Assembly: GCA_016715905.1 (NCBI GenBank)
Contig: JADJXI010000020.1
Span: 124,001 to 188,000 of the forward strand
Direction: 5' to 3'
DNA: 64,000 nucleotides
Origin: Sphingobacteriaceae bacterium
Lineage (GTDB): Bacteria > Bacteroidota > Bacteroidia > B-17B0 > Aurantibacillaceae
The translations under genes were made by a program, and so were the position numbers. Position 1 is the first letter of the stretch. Each line of letters starts with the position of its first letter. The notes beneath the pieces were generated by a model. It worked only from the letters and a program-made list of their open reading frames with translations, did not search any database and had not been told where the DNA came from. This document shows, piece after piece, positions 1 through 9,336 of the stretch.

Positions 1-872
1 TTATCTGAAAATCCGATTAAACCGGGCTTGTCATCTTTTATCCAGGCTATATGGCCCAATACCAATGCCGCGTTGATGGCATAATCCAACAGACTTAATT
101 TTTCAAATGGCATTTTCATTATTCTACCCATATCAATTAAACAATAAACCTGTTGTGCTCTCTCATCTCGGTAATGATTCACCATCAATTGATTTTTACG
201 CGCGGTAGCTTTCCAATTTATAGTTCTTACGTCATCACCAATTACATATTCTTTAATTTGTTCAAACTCGCTGCTGTGACCAATTCTTTTTATTTTTTTG
301 GTTCCGATTTCACTCAAGCGATTACTAATAGCTAATAACTCATACTGATTTAATTTTAAAAAGGAAGGATAACAGGCTAACATGAAATTTTCACCGGAAA
401 CAAAATGTCTTTCGATAAATCCAATTGGTGAACATATCAAAGCATTTATTTTCCCAAAGTGATATTCTCCTCTTTCAACGGGTCTAACGGTGTAACTTAA
501 TTTTTTTTGTTCTCCCGAATTTAATTTTATATTGATTAAAAAATCTCTTTGTTGGAATTGAACGGGTAATTCATCAATAAGTTTTATTTTGATTTTAAAC
601 GCGTAAAGATTTTCAATTTCAAGATAAAGTTCGTTGCTATCACCGTTGCTCAATCGGGCGAATTTTGATTGTCGACTAAGATGCAAGGGCAATTCGTTTC
701 GGAATAATAAAATTGTATCAATAACGGCTACAAGGATTAATAAAATAAGAAAACTGAAGGCAATGCTGTAAAGAATAGGAAAAAGAAAAGATAAAACATA
801 CAAAACTATATTAACAAATAGCAGGACATACAATGTTTTACTAAGTTTAATATGTTTGAGAACATTTTTCAT
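1..872 (-). CDS. DUF58 domain protein (C-terminus beyond window edge)
   Basis: The reading frame is open from an ATG at 872 to the window edge, so about 290 residues are visible and the C-terminus is missing. The first 50 or so residues form two hydrophobic segments. The diagnostic DUF58 stretch G-D-D-V-R-T-I-N-W-K-A-T-A-R is encoded near 200-240, and the last visible residues (G-L-I-G-F-S-D) match the region that follows in the family. DUF58 proteins are usually encoded next to MoxR ATPases and are thought to act with them at the envelope, perhaps in chaperoning or cell-wall processes; that role is family knowledge. Here it is the last visible gene of a minus-strand operon, 94 bases after moxR. 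Confidence 0.85.
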   Translation of the reverse strand, partial: MKNVLKHIKLSKTLYVLLFVNIVLYVLSFLFPILYSIAFSFLILLILVAVIDTILLFRNELPLHLSRQSKFARLSNGDSNELYLEIENLYAFKIKIKLIDELPVQFQQRDFLINIKLNSGEQKKLSYTVRPVERGEYHFGKINALICSPIGFIERHFVSGENFMLACYPSFLKLNQYELLAISNRLSEIGTKKIKRIGHSSEFEQIKEYVIGDDVRTINWKATARKNQLMVNHYRDERAQQVYCLIDMGRIMKMPFEKLSLLDYAINAALVLGHIAWIKDDKPGLIGFSD

Positions 873-878
873 TTTTTT

Positions 879-903
879 AACCACAAAGGGTACAAAGATT
901 TTA
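879..903. repeat. Short degenerate repeat, ACCACAAAGG type
   Basis: The gap between moxR and the DUF58 gene contains taaccacaaagggtacaaag. It resembles the start of the larger repeat module at 10521 and 30070 (taaccacatagNttcatag). It may be a decayed fragment of the same family; this is a visual match only. Confidence 0.3.
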
Positions 904-966
904 TTTTGAATAATTTAATATTAGTTAAATGTTTTTGAATTTAAAAAATACGCCTTGGTTAAGAAA

Positions 967-1941
967 TCATCTGGGTACCTCTACCTTATCTATGATTTGT
1001 TGAATAACAGCATCAGTAGTAATTCCCTCCATTTCTTTTTCCGGGGTTAATATTATTCGATGACGTAATACCGGGGGACAAACAAATTTAATATCATCCG
1101 GAGTAATAAAATCTCGACCCTGAATTGCGGCACTGGCTTTGGCTGCATTTAAAATAGCAATACTGGCACGTGGTGATGCCCCTAAAAATAAGGAAGGATT
1201 TTTTCGGGTAGCTTGTACAATGGATGTGATGTATTTTAATAAGTTTCCTTCAGCTACAATTTGAGCAATTGTTTTTCTAAATGCTATCAATTCTTTTTTA
1301 GAAAGGATTGGTGTTACTTGATTCACGTCAATCATGCCTTTATTGTTGTGAAAGTTTAAAAGCATGGTGTTCTCATCTTCGTGCTCAGGATAATTCACCA
1401 TTATTTTAAAAATAAACCGATCCAATTGCGCTTCAGGTAAACGATAGGTTCCTTCCTGCTCTATAGGATTTTGTGTAGCCAAAACTAAAAAGGGCTCATC
1501 TAATTTATAGGTATGACCATCAACACTCACCTGTCTTTCTTCCATGGCTTCAAATAAGGCGGCTTGTGTTTTAGCCGGTGCCCGATTAATTTCATCGGTT
1601 AAAACAATATTGGCAAAAATCGGACCTTTCTTAAATTCGAAATCACTATTCTTAACATTGAAGATGGAAGTTCCGATGATATCGCTGGGCATTAAATCAG
1701 GTGTAAACTGTATGCGTTTAAATTCTGCGTGAATTGTTTTGGACAGTAATTTTGCAGTAATTGTTTTAGCAACACCGGGTACACCTTCAATTAATACGTG
1801 TCCGTCTGCCAACAAGGCCAGTAATAACAAATCAATCATTTTATCCTGGCCAATGATGTGTTTGCTTATTTCTTTTTTTACGGAATTCATTTTGTCCGTT
1901 AACCCGCTTAGGTTTATTCTGCTTTCGAAATTATTTTCCAT
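967..1941 (-). CDS. MoxR family AAA+ ATPase
   Basis: This 324-residue protein has the MoxR form of Walker A (G-V-P-G-V-A-K-T, residues 53-60), a Walker B followed by D-E-I-N-R-A-P-A-K-T-Q-A-A-L, the sensor segment A-T-Q-N-P-I-E-Q-E-G-T-Y and a C-terminal lid domain. MoxR ATPases are cytosolic chaperone-like motors that act with VWA or DUF58 partners. The start codon overlaps the stop of the upstream DUF4350-like gene by one base (TAATG), so translation is probably coupled. The DUF58 gene follows downstream on the same strand. Length and motifs are normal for the family; the substrate cannot be inferred. Confidence 0.93.
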   Translation of the reverse strand: MENNFESRINLSGLTDKMNSVKKEISKHIIGQDKMIDLLLLALLADGHVLIEGVPGVAKTITAKLLSKTIHAEFKRIQFTPDLMPSDIIGTSIFNVKNSDFEFKKGPIFANIVLTDEINRAPAKTQAALFEAMEERQVSVDGHTYKLDEPFLVLATQNPIEQEGTYRLPEAQLDRFIFKIMVNYPEHEDENTMLLNFHNNKGMIDVNQVTPILSKKELIAFRKTIAQIVAEGNLLKYITSIVQATRKNPSLFLGASPRASIAILNAAKASAAIQGRDFITPDDIKFVCPPVLRHRIILTPEKEMEGITTDAVIQQIIDKVEVPR

Positions 1942-3137
1942 TATCGTAAACTATTTTTATTAAAATTTATTATTTGTCGGTTTAATTCTATGAGTTCAAG
2001 TTCACTTACATCTGTTGAAGCAATCAGTTTTTCGCAATAATTAAAAAGCTGAGTTATTTTTTTAAATTCTATTCCGCTTAATTCACTTATTTCGTGATAG
2101 GTTTTTTCATGTAGTGCTGCTGTATTTACATTAAATTTGTGACGAATATGTTCGTAAAAATACCTTATTTTTTCTTGTGCAATATTATGGTGTTGTTGGC
2201 TATTAAAGTAAACATGAGAAATTACATCAATAAATTCAAGGGTTGTGTTTTTAACGGGCTCAATAACCGGAATAGCTCTTTGCCGACGTCTTCCTTCTGT
2301 AAGCATATAAATAAAAATGGTAAAAATTAATACTAAATAAGCGGTATATAATGAATCATGATCTAAAATGAATTTAAGGAATGAATAATTACTAACGTTA
2401 TAAGTTTTGTAGTATTCATCCCAGATTATTTTTTTGGTTTTAATTCTACTTAAAAGTGAGTAAGTCAAAAAGCGATTAGCATGATTAACAATAAAGTAAT
2501 TAGAAAAAACATCCGGTGTGCTAAATAAATAAAGATTTCCTTTACCAACGGATTTTTTCAGCAAGCAAGCCAAATTATTTTTTGTAACTGCTTCAACTCG
2601 GAATGAAGTAGAGTCGAAATTTTCAAAATAAGAAACCCAAGCTACTTGAGGATAGATGTATTTTGTATTAGCGTTAGTTTGAAGTAGTTGAATTTCATCT
2701 CCGTTTTTCATTAAAAGCGAATCAAAGTTTTCATGAAAGTTAAACGACACATAAGAAGTTTTTAAGTGCATAGAATCAGCTAATACACCGAAATATTCAT
2801 TGGCAGCAATAAATACAGTAGCTCCTTTTTCGAGTATTTGAATTAAATTTTGGTAATCGTTTTTATTCAATTCAATTTTGTCATTGATTAATAAAATCGA
2901 AGTTGAATCTGAAACTTTGTTATTCAGATTATAAAAGGTTTGTTTATTTTCTTCTACCTGATTGGCATACACTCCTTTTAATAAATGTTTGATTGCGAAG
3001 CCACCAAATGGAGATTTATCTTTTCCTAAATAAGTTCTGTTCCAATTAACCGGTTTAGGTAATAGATATTGTGTACCAATAATTACAATAAAAATGCCTA
3101 TGAATGCGTATAAATATTTCTTATGATCTTTAAACAT
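1941..3137 (-). CDS. DUF4350-like membrane protein
   Basis: This 398-residue protein has one transmembrane segment at the N-terminus (about residues 9-26) and one near residues 262-280, followed by a basic stretch (E-G-R-R-R-Q-R) and a helical cytosolic tail. The region between them, with S-P-F-G-G-F-A-I-K-H-L-L and a later G-K-G-N-L-Y-L-F-S-T-P, looks like the DUF4350 / GATase-like fold seen in MoxR-DUF58 clusters. Its position between a DUF4129-like protein and MoxR supports that call. It overlaps the upstream gene by 8 bases and moxR by 1. The function is unknown. Confidence 0.7.
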   Translation of the reverse strand: MFKDHKKYLYAFIGIFIVIIGTQYLLPKPVNWNRTYLGKDKSPFGGFAIKHLLKGVYANQVEENKQTFYNLNNKVSDSTSILLINDKIELNKNDYQNLIQILEKGATVFIAANEYFGVLADSMHLKTSYVSFNFHENFDSLLMKNGDEIQLLQTNANTKYIYPQVAWVSYFENFDSTSFRVEAVTKNNLACLLKKSVGKGNLYLFSTPDVFSNYFIVNHANRFLTYSLLSRIKTKKIIWDEYYKTYNVSNYSFLKFILDHDSLYTAYLVLIFTIFIYMLTEGRRRQRAIPVIEPVKNTTLEFIDVISHVYFNSQQHHNIAQEKIRYFYEHIRHKFNVNTAALHEKTYHEISELSGIEFKKITQLFNYCEKLIASTDVSELELIELNRQIINFNKNSLR

Positions 3138-3876
3138 TTAACTCCTTCTCAAAATAAATAAAGTCTTCTACATGTTTTTGATATTGAGTTTCATCTATTA
3201 CATGTTCTCCATACCAAACATATTCATAAATGTTATTTAATTTTTTAAAAGGTAAAATATAAGTTTCGCTTTTCAATTCGCGTATATAATCAATATTTGT
3301 CTTATATGTTTCAAAATGTATTTTACCACTGCTATTTAAAATGTGCAGAATTTTTAAATATTGCCATCTTATAGCTAAACGAAAATTATTTTCTTTCTCA
3401 GCTGTTTTAATTTTTTGTCCAAAATCTATTTTATTTAAATCTTCTGTTATGTCAGAAAAATTAAACTTTATAATTTTAGATTTCGGATGTATTAAACGAG
3501 ATATTTCTGATTTTAAAAAAATCCGAATCATAATAACCACACAAATAATAACCGTTATCCAAATTAAAATGCTTCTAGCTAAGTCTACATGTTTGCCACT
3601 GGTATTTCCAAATAATTTATCAGCAAGCCAGTCTATTAGTTTTTCGAATAACCCTTTTTTATGCTCAATCGAGTTTTTATAATTTAATTCCGGATCAGCA
3701 AATAATTTATTTTCTCCGTTTTTAGGAGGTAGGTAATTAATTTTTGATGTGGTATCAAAAATTGCCGGATAAGCAATGAGAGAGGTGTCATTATCAAGAT
3801 TGGATTGAGCGAAATTGGACTTGCAGAAAAGCAAATTAATAAGAACAAAATAAAATATAGTTTTATAAAAAGACAA
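3130..3876 (-). CDS. Membrane protein, DUF4129-like
   Basis: The 248-residue protein begins with a signal-type hydrophobic segment (residues 5-23, ending F-A-Q-S), has a periplasmic stretch, one transmembrane segment near residues 103-122 and a cytosolic C-terminal helical domain with W-Q-Y-L-K-I-L-H. This topology and the neighbours (MoxR, DUF58, DUF4350) fit DUF4129-type proteins, but the assignment rests mostly on context. It is one base from the upstream membrane-protein gene and overlaps the downstream gene by 8 bases, so it is part of a tight operon. Confidence 0.6.
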   Translation of the reverse strand: MSFYKTIFYFVLINLLFCKSNFAQSNLDNDTSLIAYPAIFDTTSKINYLPPKNGENKLFADPELNYKNSIEHKKGLFEKLIDWLADKLFGNTSGKHVDLARSILIWITVIICVVIMIRIFLKSEISRLIHPKSKIIKFNFSDITEDLNKIDFGQKIKTAEKENNFRLAIRWQYLKILHILNSSGKIHFETYKTNIDYIRELKSETYILPFKKLNNIYEYVWYGEHVIDETQYQKHVEDFIYFEKELNV

Positions 3877-3877
3877 A

Positions 3878-4849
3878 TTATTGTATTTGGTTTATTTTAT
3901 CAATAATGGATACGCCTTCCTTTTTTTCTTCCAGGCTGGTAAATTGATAAATGGTAGTAAGATAATAAATCACCATAACTCCATAAGAAAGCAAGGTACA
4001 AATGGCTGTAACCACAGTTAGCAATATTGGAGTAGATTGATCGGCCATACCATAACCAACGGTGCTGTTTGCACGGGAAAAAGTAGTTATTAATGAAACA
4101 ATAAAAACTGGAATTTGCACTATGGAGCCTAATACCATATACATGAGTAATCCAACCATGGTAATTACCCAGGTTATCCAGAAATTTCCTTTCATGTAGA
4201 ACAGTACTTTTTTTAGAGCGGCAAAAATATTTATTTCATCACGTTGACAAACAAATAAAGAGGCCATGGGCAAAAACGAAAGTATGGGCCCAAAAATAAT
4301 CATGCTAATTATTACAAGAATTACGCCCAAGGCTATCACTACCATACCGCCGCCACTTTTACCGCCACCCAGTAAGGCGAAAATACCGGCAAATAAAAGT
4401 ACCACAATTGCAAGGGTTACAAACATCACTATTCCAAGTAATAGCATATTACCTAATACTCTCCAAAAATCACTCCAAAAATACAGTGTACTGTGTTTAA
4501 TGGTTAATGGTTCTTCAGTGCCTAGTTTTTCATTTTCAATAATATTTCTGTTTAAGATCACATTGTATATGGTAATACCAATCATTAATATAAACATGGT
4601 GGTGAGGTAAGCTATTATAATATCACCGTAAATACTACCTAAGCCAACCCCGTTGCCTCTTAACATTCCGAAATTTAATGAGGTGCCAATCATTACGGAA
4701 GAAACTGTTGCGGCGATGAGTAAAAGCGGACCGGCAAAAAAAAGTAGACTCCCATAAAGTGTTTTAAAATTATGTTTTATAAATCCGAAAGTAGCGCTGA
4801 ATATGCCGCCTAAATCGCGCACCTGTTTGTAATAAATTTTCTTATGCAT
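3878..4849 (-). CDS. Polytopic membrane protein of unknown function
   Basis: The 323 residues hold about six hydrophobic segments, several rich in glycine, leucine and valine. No catalytic motif is visible. Its architecture resembles the DUF4013 / glycerophosphodiester phosphodiesterase membrane-domain type proteins common in Bacteroidota. The gene overlaps the SpoIIM-like gene upstream by 8 bases and lies one base before the DUF4129-like gene, so it belongs to the same minus-strand operon. Family assignment is tentative; the membrane location is secure. Confidence 0.65.
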   Translation of the reverse strand: MHKKIYYKQVRDLGGIFSATFGFIKHNFKTLYGSLLFFAGPLLLIAATVSSVMIGTSLNFGMLRGNGVGLGSIYGDIIIAYLTTMFILMIGITIYNVILNRNIIENEKLGTEEPLTIKHSTLYFWSDFWRVLGNMLLLGIVMFVTLAIVVLLFAGIFALLGGGKSGGGMVVIALGVILVIISMIIFGPILSFLPMASLFVCQRDEINIFAALKKVLFYMKGNFWITWVITMVGLLMYMVLGSIVQIPVFIVSLITTFSRANSTVGYGMADQSTPILLTVVTAICTLLSYGVMVIYYLTTIYQFTSLEEKKEGVSIIDKINQIQ

Positions 4850-5855
4850 GTTTTAAATTTTTGTTTTTTAGAATTATTGGAAGAATAATAAAGTAGAACG
4901 CAATAAAAGCAAACGAACCGCCAATGATTACCAGGCTTAAAGCTAAAGGCATTTCGGTGTAGCGGGTAACAAAACTTTCGAGAAACCCGGCCATGATAAA
5001 TACCGGAACAAGTCCAATCACAATTTTCAATCCGGTTTTTCCGCCCTCTTTAAAAGAATGAAATCGGGTGTGTGTTTTTGGAAAAACAAAACTATTGCCT
5101 AAAATAAAGCCCGCACAACCGGCAATGATAATGGCAGAAATTTCGAGTGTGCCGTGTATCCAAACTACTTTTAAGGCTTGGTCTAAAACATTGTATTGAT
5201 AAAACATGGCGAAAAAACTTCCCAACATAATGCCGTTTTGTACCAATAATAAAGATGTACCAAAGGCAGTAAAAATGCCAAAAACAAATGCTATAAAAGA
5301 AACTCTAATATTGTTAATGGTAATGGCAACAAACATGTAAAATTGATTACCCTCTCCATAAATTCCAATGGGATTTCCATTTTTTATTCGCTCAATGGTA
5401 GAATCAACATAATTATCTCCTAAAATCAAACGAACAAAAGTATCATCATAAATTTGTGATAAAACTCCAATAAGGGTTGCAATGCAAGTTACCAAAAATG
5501 AATTCAATAATTGTTTGTGGTGTTTAGCAAACAGCATCGGAATCTCGTGCGCATAAAAATGAACAATACGATTCCCCGTTTCTTTTTTGTTTTTATATAC
5601 TAAATGATGAACTCTTTCTGCTAAACTATTTAAATAGGCTTTAGTTTGAGTTTCTGCATAATTGGTATTGGCATACGAGAGGTCGTTCGTTAATTCTATA
5701 AACATTTCCGTAAGTTCAGCCGGACTTACCTTTTTTTCCTGCTCAATTACCTTTTCGTAATTCTCCCACTTTTTGGCGTTCTGCTTTAAAAAGCTAATCT
5801 CTTTCATAGGTGGGGGTAATAATTTAGTATCTTTGGTTTGAATAAATGTATACAA
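4842..5855 (-). CDS. Stage II sporulation protein M (SpoIIM)-like membrane protein
   Basis: The 337-residue protein has a helical N-terminal cytosolic half (residues 1-100) with Y-K-N-K-K-E-T-G and H-E-I-P-M-L-F motifs, then about five membrane segments containing N-I-R-V-S-F-I-A-F-V-F-G-I and H-G-T-L-E-I-S-A-I-I-I-A-G, the typical SpoIIM core. In non-sporulating bacteria this family accompanies RDD proteins and MoxR operons, as here, where an RDD gene is divergent 27 bases away. It is the first gene of the six-gene minus-strand operon. The role in non-sporulating cells is unknown. Confidence 0.85.
   Translation of the reverse strand: MYTFIQTKDTKLLPPPMKEISFLKQNAKKWENYEKVIEQEKKVSPAELTEMFIELTNDLSYANTNYAETQTKAYLNSLAERVHHLVYKNKKETGNRIVHFYAHEIPMLFAKHHKQLLNSFLVTCIATLIGVLSQIYDDTFVRLILGDNYVDSTIERIKNGNPIGIYGEGNQFYMFVAITINNIRVSFIAFVFGIFTAFGTSLLLVQNGIMLGSFFAMFYQYNVLDQALKVVWIHGTLEISAIIIAGCAGFILGNSFVFPKTHTRFHSFKEGGKTGLKIVIGLVPVFIMAGFLESFVTRYTEMPLALSLVIIGGSFAFIAFYFIILPIILKNKNLKHA
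5828..5835 (+). promoter_or_regulatory. Possible -7 element for the RDD gene
   Basis: TATCTTTG fits the Bacteroidota TAnnTTTG consensus and lies about 48 bases before the RDD start. No matching TTG is seen at the -33 position, so this is weak. The element lies inside the first codons of the divergent SpoIIM-like gene. Confidence 0.3.
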
Positions 5856-5882
5856 TATTGAAATAAAAACAAAGCTTATTCA

Positions 5883-6632
5883 TTGGAAAAAATTCAGGTA
5901 AATACCACACAAAATGTTAATCTGGAATACTCAGCTGCCGGAGTAGGTTTGCGAATATTAGCCGGTTTACTGGATACACTTTTTGTATATACTTATATTA
6001 TAATTTTAGTTACTGTATTCACCAATTTTGTTATTCGAAAAAATGTGTATAGCGGTAATTTTAATGAAAACGAAAGCTTTAATCAGGCTATGATAGGCCT
6101 ACTAATTTTATTTTTATTGCCGGCTTTTGTTTATCATTTATTGTGTGAAACTTTTTTAAACGGGCAAAGTTTCGGAAAAAAGATTGTAAAAATTAAGGTG
6201 ATAAAATTAAATGGCACGCAACCCAATTTTGGCACTTATTTAATACGCTCTATGTTTCGTATTATTGATAGGCCATTAATTGCTATTTTAGCGGTTGCCG
6301 TTAGTGAAAAATCGCAACGCTTTGGGGATATGGTGGCCGGAACTACGGTTATTCATCTAAATAAAAAGGTAAGTATAAACGAAACCATTTTAAATCGTAT
6401 GCAATCAAATTATAAAATTCAGTACAGCCAAGTAGCCATGTTAAGCGATAAGGATGCGAATATTATTAAAGAGGTTTTGAAATTCAGTGCTTTACAAGAA
6501 CAGCGCGAACACCTTAAGTTGTTAAGAGAAAAAATTCAGAATAAATACGGAATTCACAATCCTCAGCAAAACGACGTTGATTTTTTTAATACCCTCCTTA
6601 ACGATTATACCCATTATAAATTCGAGAATTAA
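5883..6632 (+). CDS. RDD family membrane protein
   Basis: The protein has 249 residues. Residues 15-45 read V-G-L-R-I-L-A-G-L-L-D-T-L, the R-x-x-A-x-x-x-D signature of the RDD domain, followed by a second transmembrane pair and the Q-S-F-G-K-K-I-V-K-I-K-V motif near residue 97. The C-terminal 80 residues are a soluble helical tail. The start is a TTG at 5883, because no ATG lies before the conserved domain. RDD proteins are membrane proteins with proposed transport or osmotic roles. It is divergent from SpoIIM with a 27-base gap, a recurrent pairing. Confidence 0.88.
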   Translation: MEKIQVNTTQNVNLEYSAAGVGLRILAGLLDTLFVYTYIIILVTVFTNFVIRKNVYSGNFNENESFNQAMIGLLILFLLPAFVYHLLCETFLNGQSFGKKIVKIKVIKLNGTQPNFGTYLIRSMFRIIDRPLIAILAVAVSEKSQRFGDMVAGTTVIHLNKKVSINETILNRMQSNYKIQYSQVAMLSDKDANIIKEVLKFSALQEQREHLKLLREKIQNKYGIHNPQQNDVDFFNTLLNDYTHYKFEN

Positions 6633-6691
6633 CCCCTACTTGTAAACAACGTTAATTTTTCATACATTTAATACGCAAATTTTAAAATTCT

Positions 6692-8536
6692 ATGAGGCTA
6701 ATTTTTACTTTTCTTTTCGCAAGCACTTTTTTTGTTGGTGTTACACAAAATGCGAAATCCAAAAAATACAATTTTGTTTTTGATAAAAAAGCAACCGTAA
6801 ATCTCTCCGAAATTAAGGTGGATTATAGTCCGAAATTACTCGTGAATGAAATGCCTAAACAAGGAAAGGATAAAGTGGAAAATACACATTTATTAAATCC
6901 TCCAACAACTTTGGCAAAGCCACAAGCCGCCGTTTTACCTTCTCTTTCATTAGGTCAGAGTTATCAGGCTAATATCTGGGGATTGAGCACTCCTAATGAT
7001 AACGACATGGCTATTTCAGATGCCGGTATGGCTATTTCAGTAGTGAATACTAATATTCATGTAAAAAATACAATTACCAATACAGTTGTAGTTTATAAAT
7101 CCTTAGCAGCCTGGACCACTCCGGTAAATAATTTACATCAAGAGTTTGATCCAAAGGTAATGTACGATCCTAAAACCGATCGTTTTGTAATGGTGTGTTT
7201 GGTTGGTTTTGTGGATACTACTAGTAAAGTTATTATCGGATTTTCGCAAACCAACGACCCATCGGGAAACTGGAACTTATATATGCTGCCGGGCAACCCG
7301 TTGAATAATACCTTGTGGAGCGATTATCCTATGTTATCCATGACAGAAACGGAAGTTTTTCTTACTTTAAATTTATTACACAATAATCAACCTTGGCAAA
7401 CCGGATTTGTTGAAACCATTGTTTGGCAAATGCGGAAAGAGAACGCCTATAACGGTTTACCCTTACCCGCCATGTTGCATACCAATATTAATTTAAATGG
7501 CCGACCCATTCGAAATTTATGTCCGGTTAAAGGAGGAAGTAAATTATACAAGCCCGATATGTGGTTTATTTCGAATAGAAATTTGGATGCGCAAAACGAT
7601 TCTGTTTTTATTGTACACATCAATGATACCATTGGAGCTCCGGGACAAACCTTAACGGCAAAATCGGCTACGGCAAGTACACCTTATTATTTTCCAACTG
7701 AAGCCCGACAAACCAACACTACACAAATGTTAGCTTGTAATGATAGTCGTAATTTGGGTGCGTTTTTTGAAAATAACATGATTCAGTATGTGCACAACAC
7801 CAATAATCCCGCTAACAGTCGACCAAGTATTTATTACGGAAGAATAGAGAATCCATCTTCACCTAGTCCAACTATTACAGGATACATCATTCCAAACGAT
7901 ACCATGGATTTTGGATATCCCAATATTTCTTACGCCGGAAATTCGGCATTAGATAATACTTCCATTATCAGTTTTGATCACAGTTCAGATAAAGTATTTG
8001 GGGGTGTTTCGGCTATTCGGGCGGATGGAGCAGGGGATTATTCACCCATATTAAGAATACAAAACGGTACTAACTACGTAAACTTATTGCAAAGTAATTT
8101 GGAAAGATGGGGAGATTATACCGGTTCTCAAAGAAAGTATGCTAATCCGGGTGAGGTGTGGATCAGTGGATATTATGCATACACGTATAATATTTCTTAT
8201 CCTTATGCACATGCAGGATGGGTGGCACAATTAGCACTCAATCCCATTTTTGTTACCGAAGTTAAAAAAGAAGAAAATCAATTAATCAATACCTCACTTT
8301 ATCCCAATCCGGCAAAAGATATTTTTAGCGTTGATTTAAATTTAAAAGAAGCGGAATATTTGAGCTTTGAATTATATGATGCGCAAGGAAAATTAATTAC
8401 CGTTTTAAGAAGAGATTGGGTAAAGGCTTTAAACAATACCTTTAGTTTCAGTACCAAGGATTTATCTGCGGGAATTTACATTCTGCAAATAAAAGGTAAA
8501 AATTCCGCCATTAGCAAAAAGGTAATTGTAGAGTAA
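6692..8536 (+). CDS. Secreted T9SS-sorted protein, unknown function
   Basis: The 614-residue protein has a short signal peptide (first 18 residues, ending near G-V-T-Q-N), a large extracellular region without a catalytic motif I recognise, and a C-terminal type A sorting domain of about 75 residues. That domain begins S-L-Y-P-N-P-A-K-D-I-F, contains Y-D-A-Q-G-K-L, and ends D-L-S-A-G-I-Y-I-L-Q-I-K-G-K...K-K-V-I-V-E. The sorting domain implies export by the type IX system and surface attachment or release. The middle region, with repeated asparagine-rich turns and D-P-K-x-D-R-F-V-M, may be a beta-propeller; that is inference. Confidence 0.85.
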   Translation: MRLIFTFLFASTFFVGVTQNAKSKKYNFVFDKKATVNLSEIKVDYSPKLLVNEMPKQGKDKVENTHLLNPPTTLAKPQAAVLPSLSLGQSYQANIWGLSTPNDNDMAISDAGMAISVVNTNIHVKNTITNTVVVYKSLAAWTTPVNNLHQEFDPKVMYDPKTDRFVMVCLVGFVDTTSKVIIGFSQTNDPSGNWNLYMLPGNPLNNTLWSDYPMLSMTETEVFLTLNLLHNNQPWQTGFVETIVWQMRKENAYNGLPLPAMLHTNINLNGRPIRNLCPVKGGSKLYKPDMWFISNRNLDAQNDSVFIVHINDTIGAPGQTLTAKSATASTPYYFPTEARQTNTTQMLACNDSRNLGAFFENNMIQYVHNTNNPANSRPSIYYGRIENPSSPSPTITGYIIPNDTMDFGYPNISYAGNSALDNTSIISFDHSSDKVFGGVSAIRADGAGDYSPILRIQNGTNYVNLLQSNLERWGDYTGSQRKYANPGEVWISGYYAYTYNISYPYAHAGWVAQLALNPIFVTEVKKEENQLINTSLYPNPAKDIFSVDLNLKEAEYLSFELYDAQGKLITVLRRDWVKALNNTFSFSTKDLSAGIYILQIKGKNSAISKKVIVE

Positions 8537-8560
8537 TTTTATTGGGCAATCGGTCAGTTT

Positions 8561-9073
8561 TTATTTAAACCAGCCGCTATACATTAAATAATTATTGGCA
8601 ATCCGGTCAATTTCACCGTGAATTAATTCTTCCGAAATATCTTTTATTTTTTTGGCCGGTACACCGGCAAAAATACAACCACTGGGTACTTTTGTTCCTT
8701 CTGTTACTACAGCCCCTGCTGCAATAATGGTGTTACTTCCAATTTCGCAATTATCCATTACAATGGCGCCCATGCCAATTAATACATTGTCGTGCACTGT
8801 ACAACCGTGTACTATCGCATTATGTCCAACAGAAACATTGTTCCCTAAATTTACTTTGGTTTTTTCATAGGTGCAATGGATCACTGCCCCATCTTGTATG
8901 TTCACTTTGTTCCCCATACGTATGCTATTCACGTCGCCTCTTACCACGGCATTAAACCATATACTGCATTCGTTGCCTATAATCACATCTCCCACAACAG
9001 TAGCATTGGGGGCAATAAAACAATTATCACCAAACTGGGGACTCACTCCTTTAACGGGTAAAATAACAGGCAT
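8561..9073 (-). CDS. Gamma carbonic anhydrase family protein
   Basis: The 170-residue protein is a left-handed beta-helix with hexapeptide repeats. It carries the three metal-binding histidines of gamma-class carbonic anhydrases: H66 (in A-V-I-H-C), H84 and H89 (in G-H-N-A-I-V-H-G). The R45-G-D-V segment is also typical. Family members (YrdA/PaaY/CaiE type) are cytosolic trimers binding zinc or iron; some have measured CO2 hydration activity and others do not, so the reaction is likely but unproven. It is convergent with the T9SS gene, 24 bases away. Confidence 0.9.
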   Translation of the reverse strand: MPVILPVKGVSPQFGDNCFIAPNATVVGDVIIGNECSIWFNAVVRGDVNSIRMGNKVNIQDGAVIHCTYEKTKVNLGNNVSVGHNAIVHGCTVHDNVLIGMGAIVMDNCEIGSNTIIAAGAVVTEGTKVPSGCIFAGVPAKKIKDISEELIHGEIDRIANNYLMYSGWFK

Positions 9074-9159
9074 AATTTTTTAATTTAAGGTAAACAAAGA
9101 TGAGTTTTAAATTTCAAAAGCGCAATTTCAGGTTAATTTAAGCCAAAATAAATATTTTT

Positions 9160-9189
9160 TTGCCGATTAATTAAAAACAAATACCTTTG
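9160..9189 (+). promoter_or_regulatory. Bacteroidota-type promoter of the PAS-SpoIIE gene
   Basis: A TTG at 9160-9162 lies 19 bases before TACCTTTG at 9182-9189. This matches the Bacteroidota sigma-A consensus (TTG, about 19 bases, TAnnTTTG). Transcription would start near 9195, leaving a leader of about 140 bases. Confidence 0.65.
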
Positions 9190-9198
9190 AGCGATTAC

Positions 9199-9291
9199 AT
9201 GTTTATCAATAAACATATTTGCAGCTTTAAACAGCAGTATAATTATCGCCCGATGTGGCGCTTAATTATTTGCTAATGTTACGACATTAGC
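9199..9291 (+). promoter_or_regulatory. Structured 5' leader with three stem-loops
   Basis: Three inverted repeats lie in the leader. They are ATGTTTAT/ATAAACAT at 9199-9216 with almost no loop, CGCC/GGCG at 9247-9260 with a 6-base loop, and GCTAATGT/ACATTAGC at 9272-9291 closed by a TACG tetraloop of the stable UNCG type. No U-run follows the last stem, so it is not a plain terminator. It could be a regulatory leader, an RNA stabiliser or a protein-binding site; I recognise no known riboswitch. Confidence 0.4.
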
Positions 9292-9336
9292 CCTTTTCAA
9301 ATCATTTTATTTTACTCATTTTTTATTTTAACCGTT

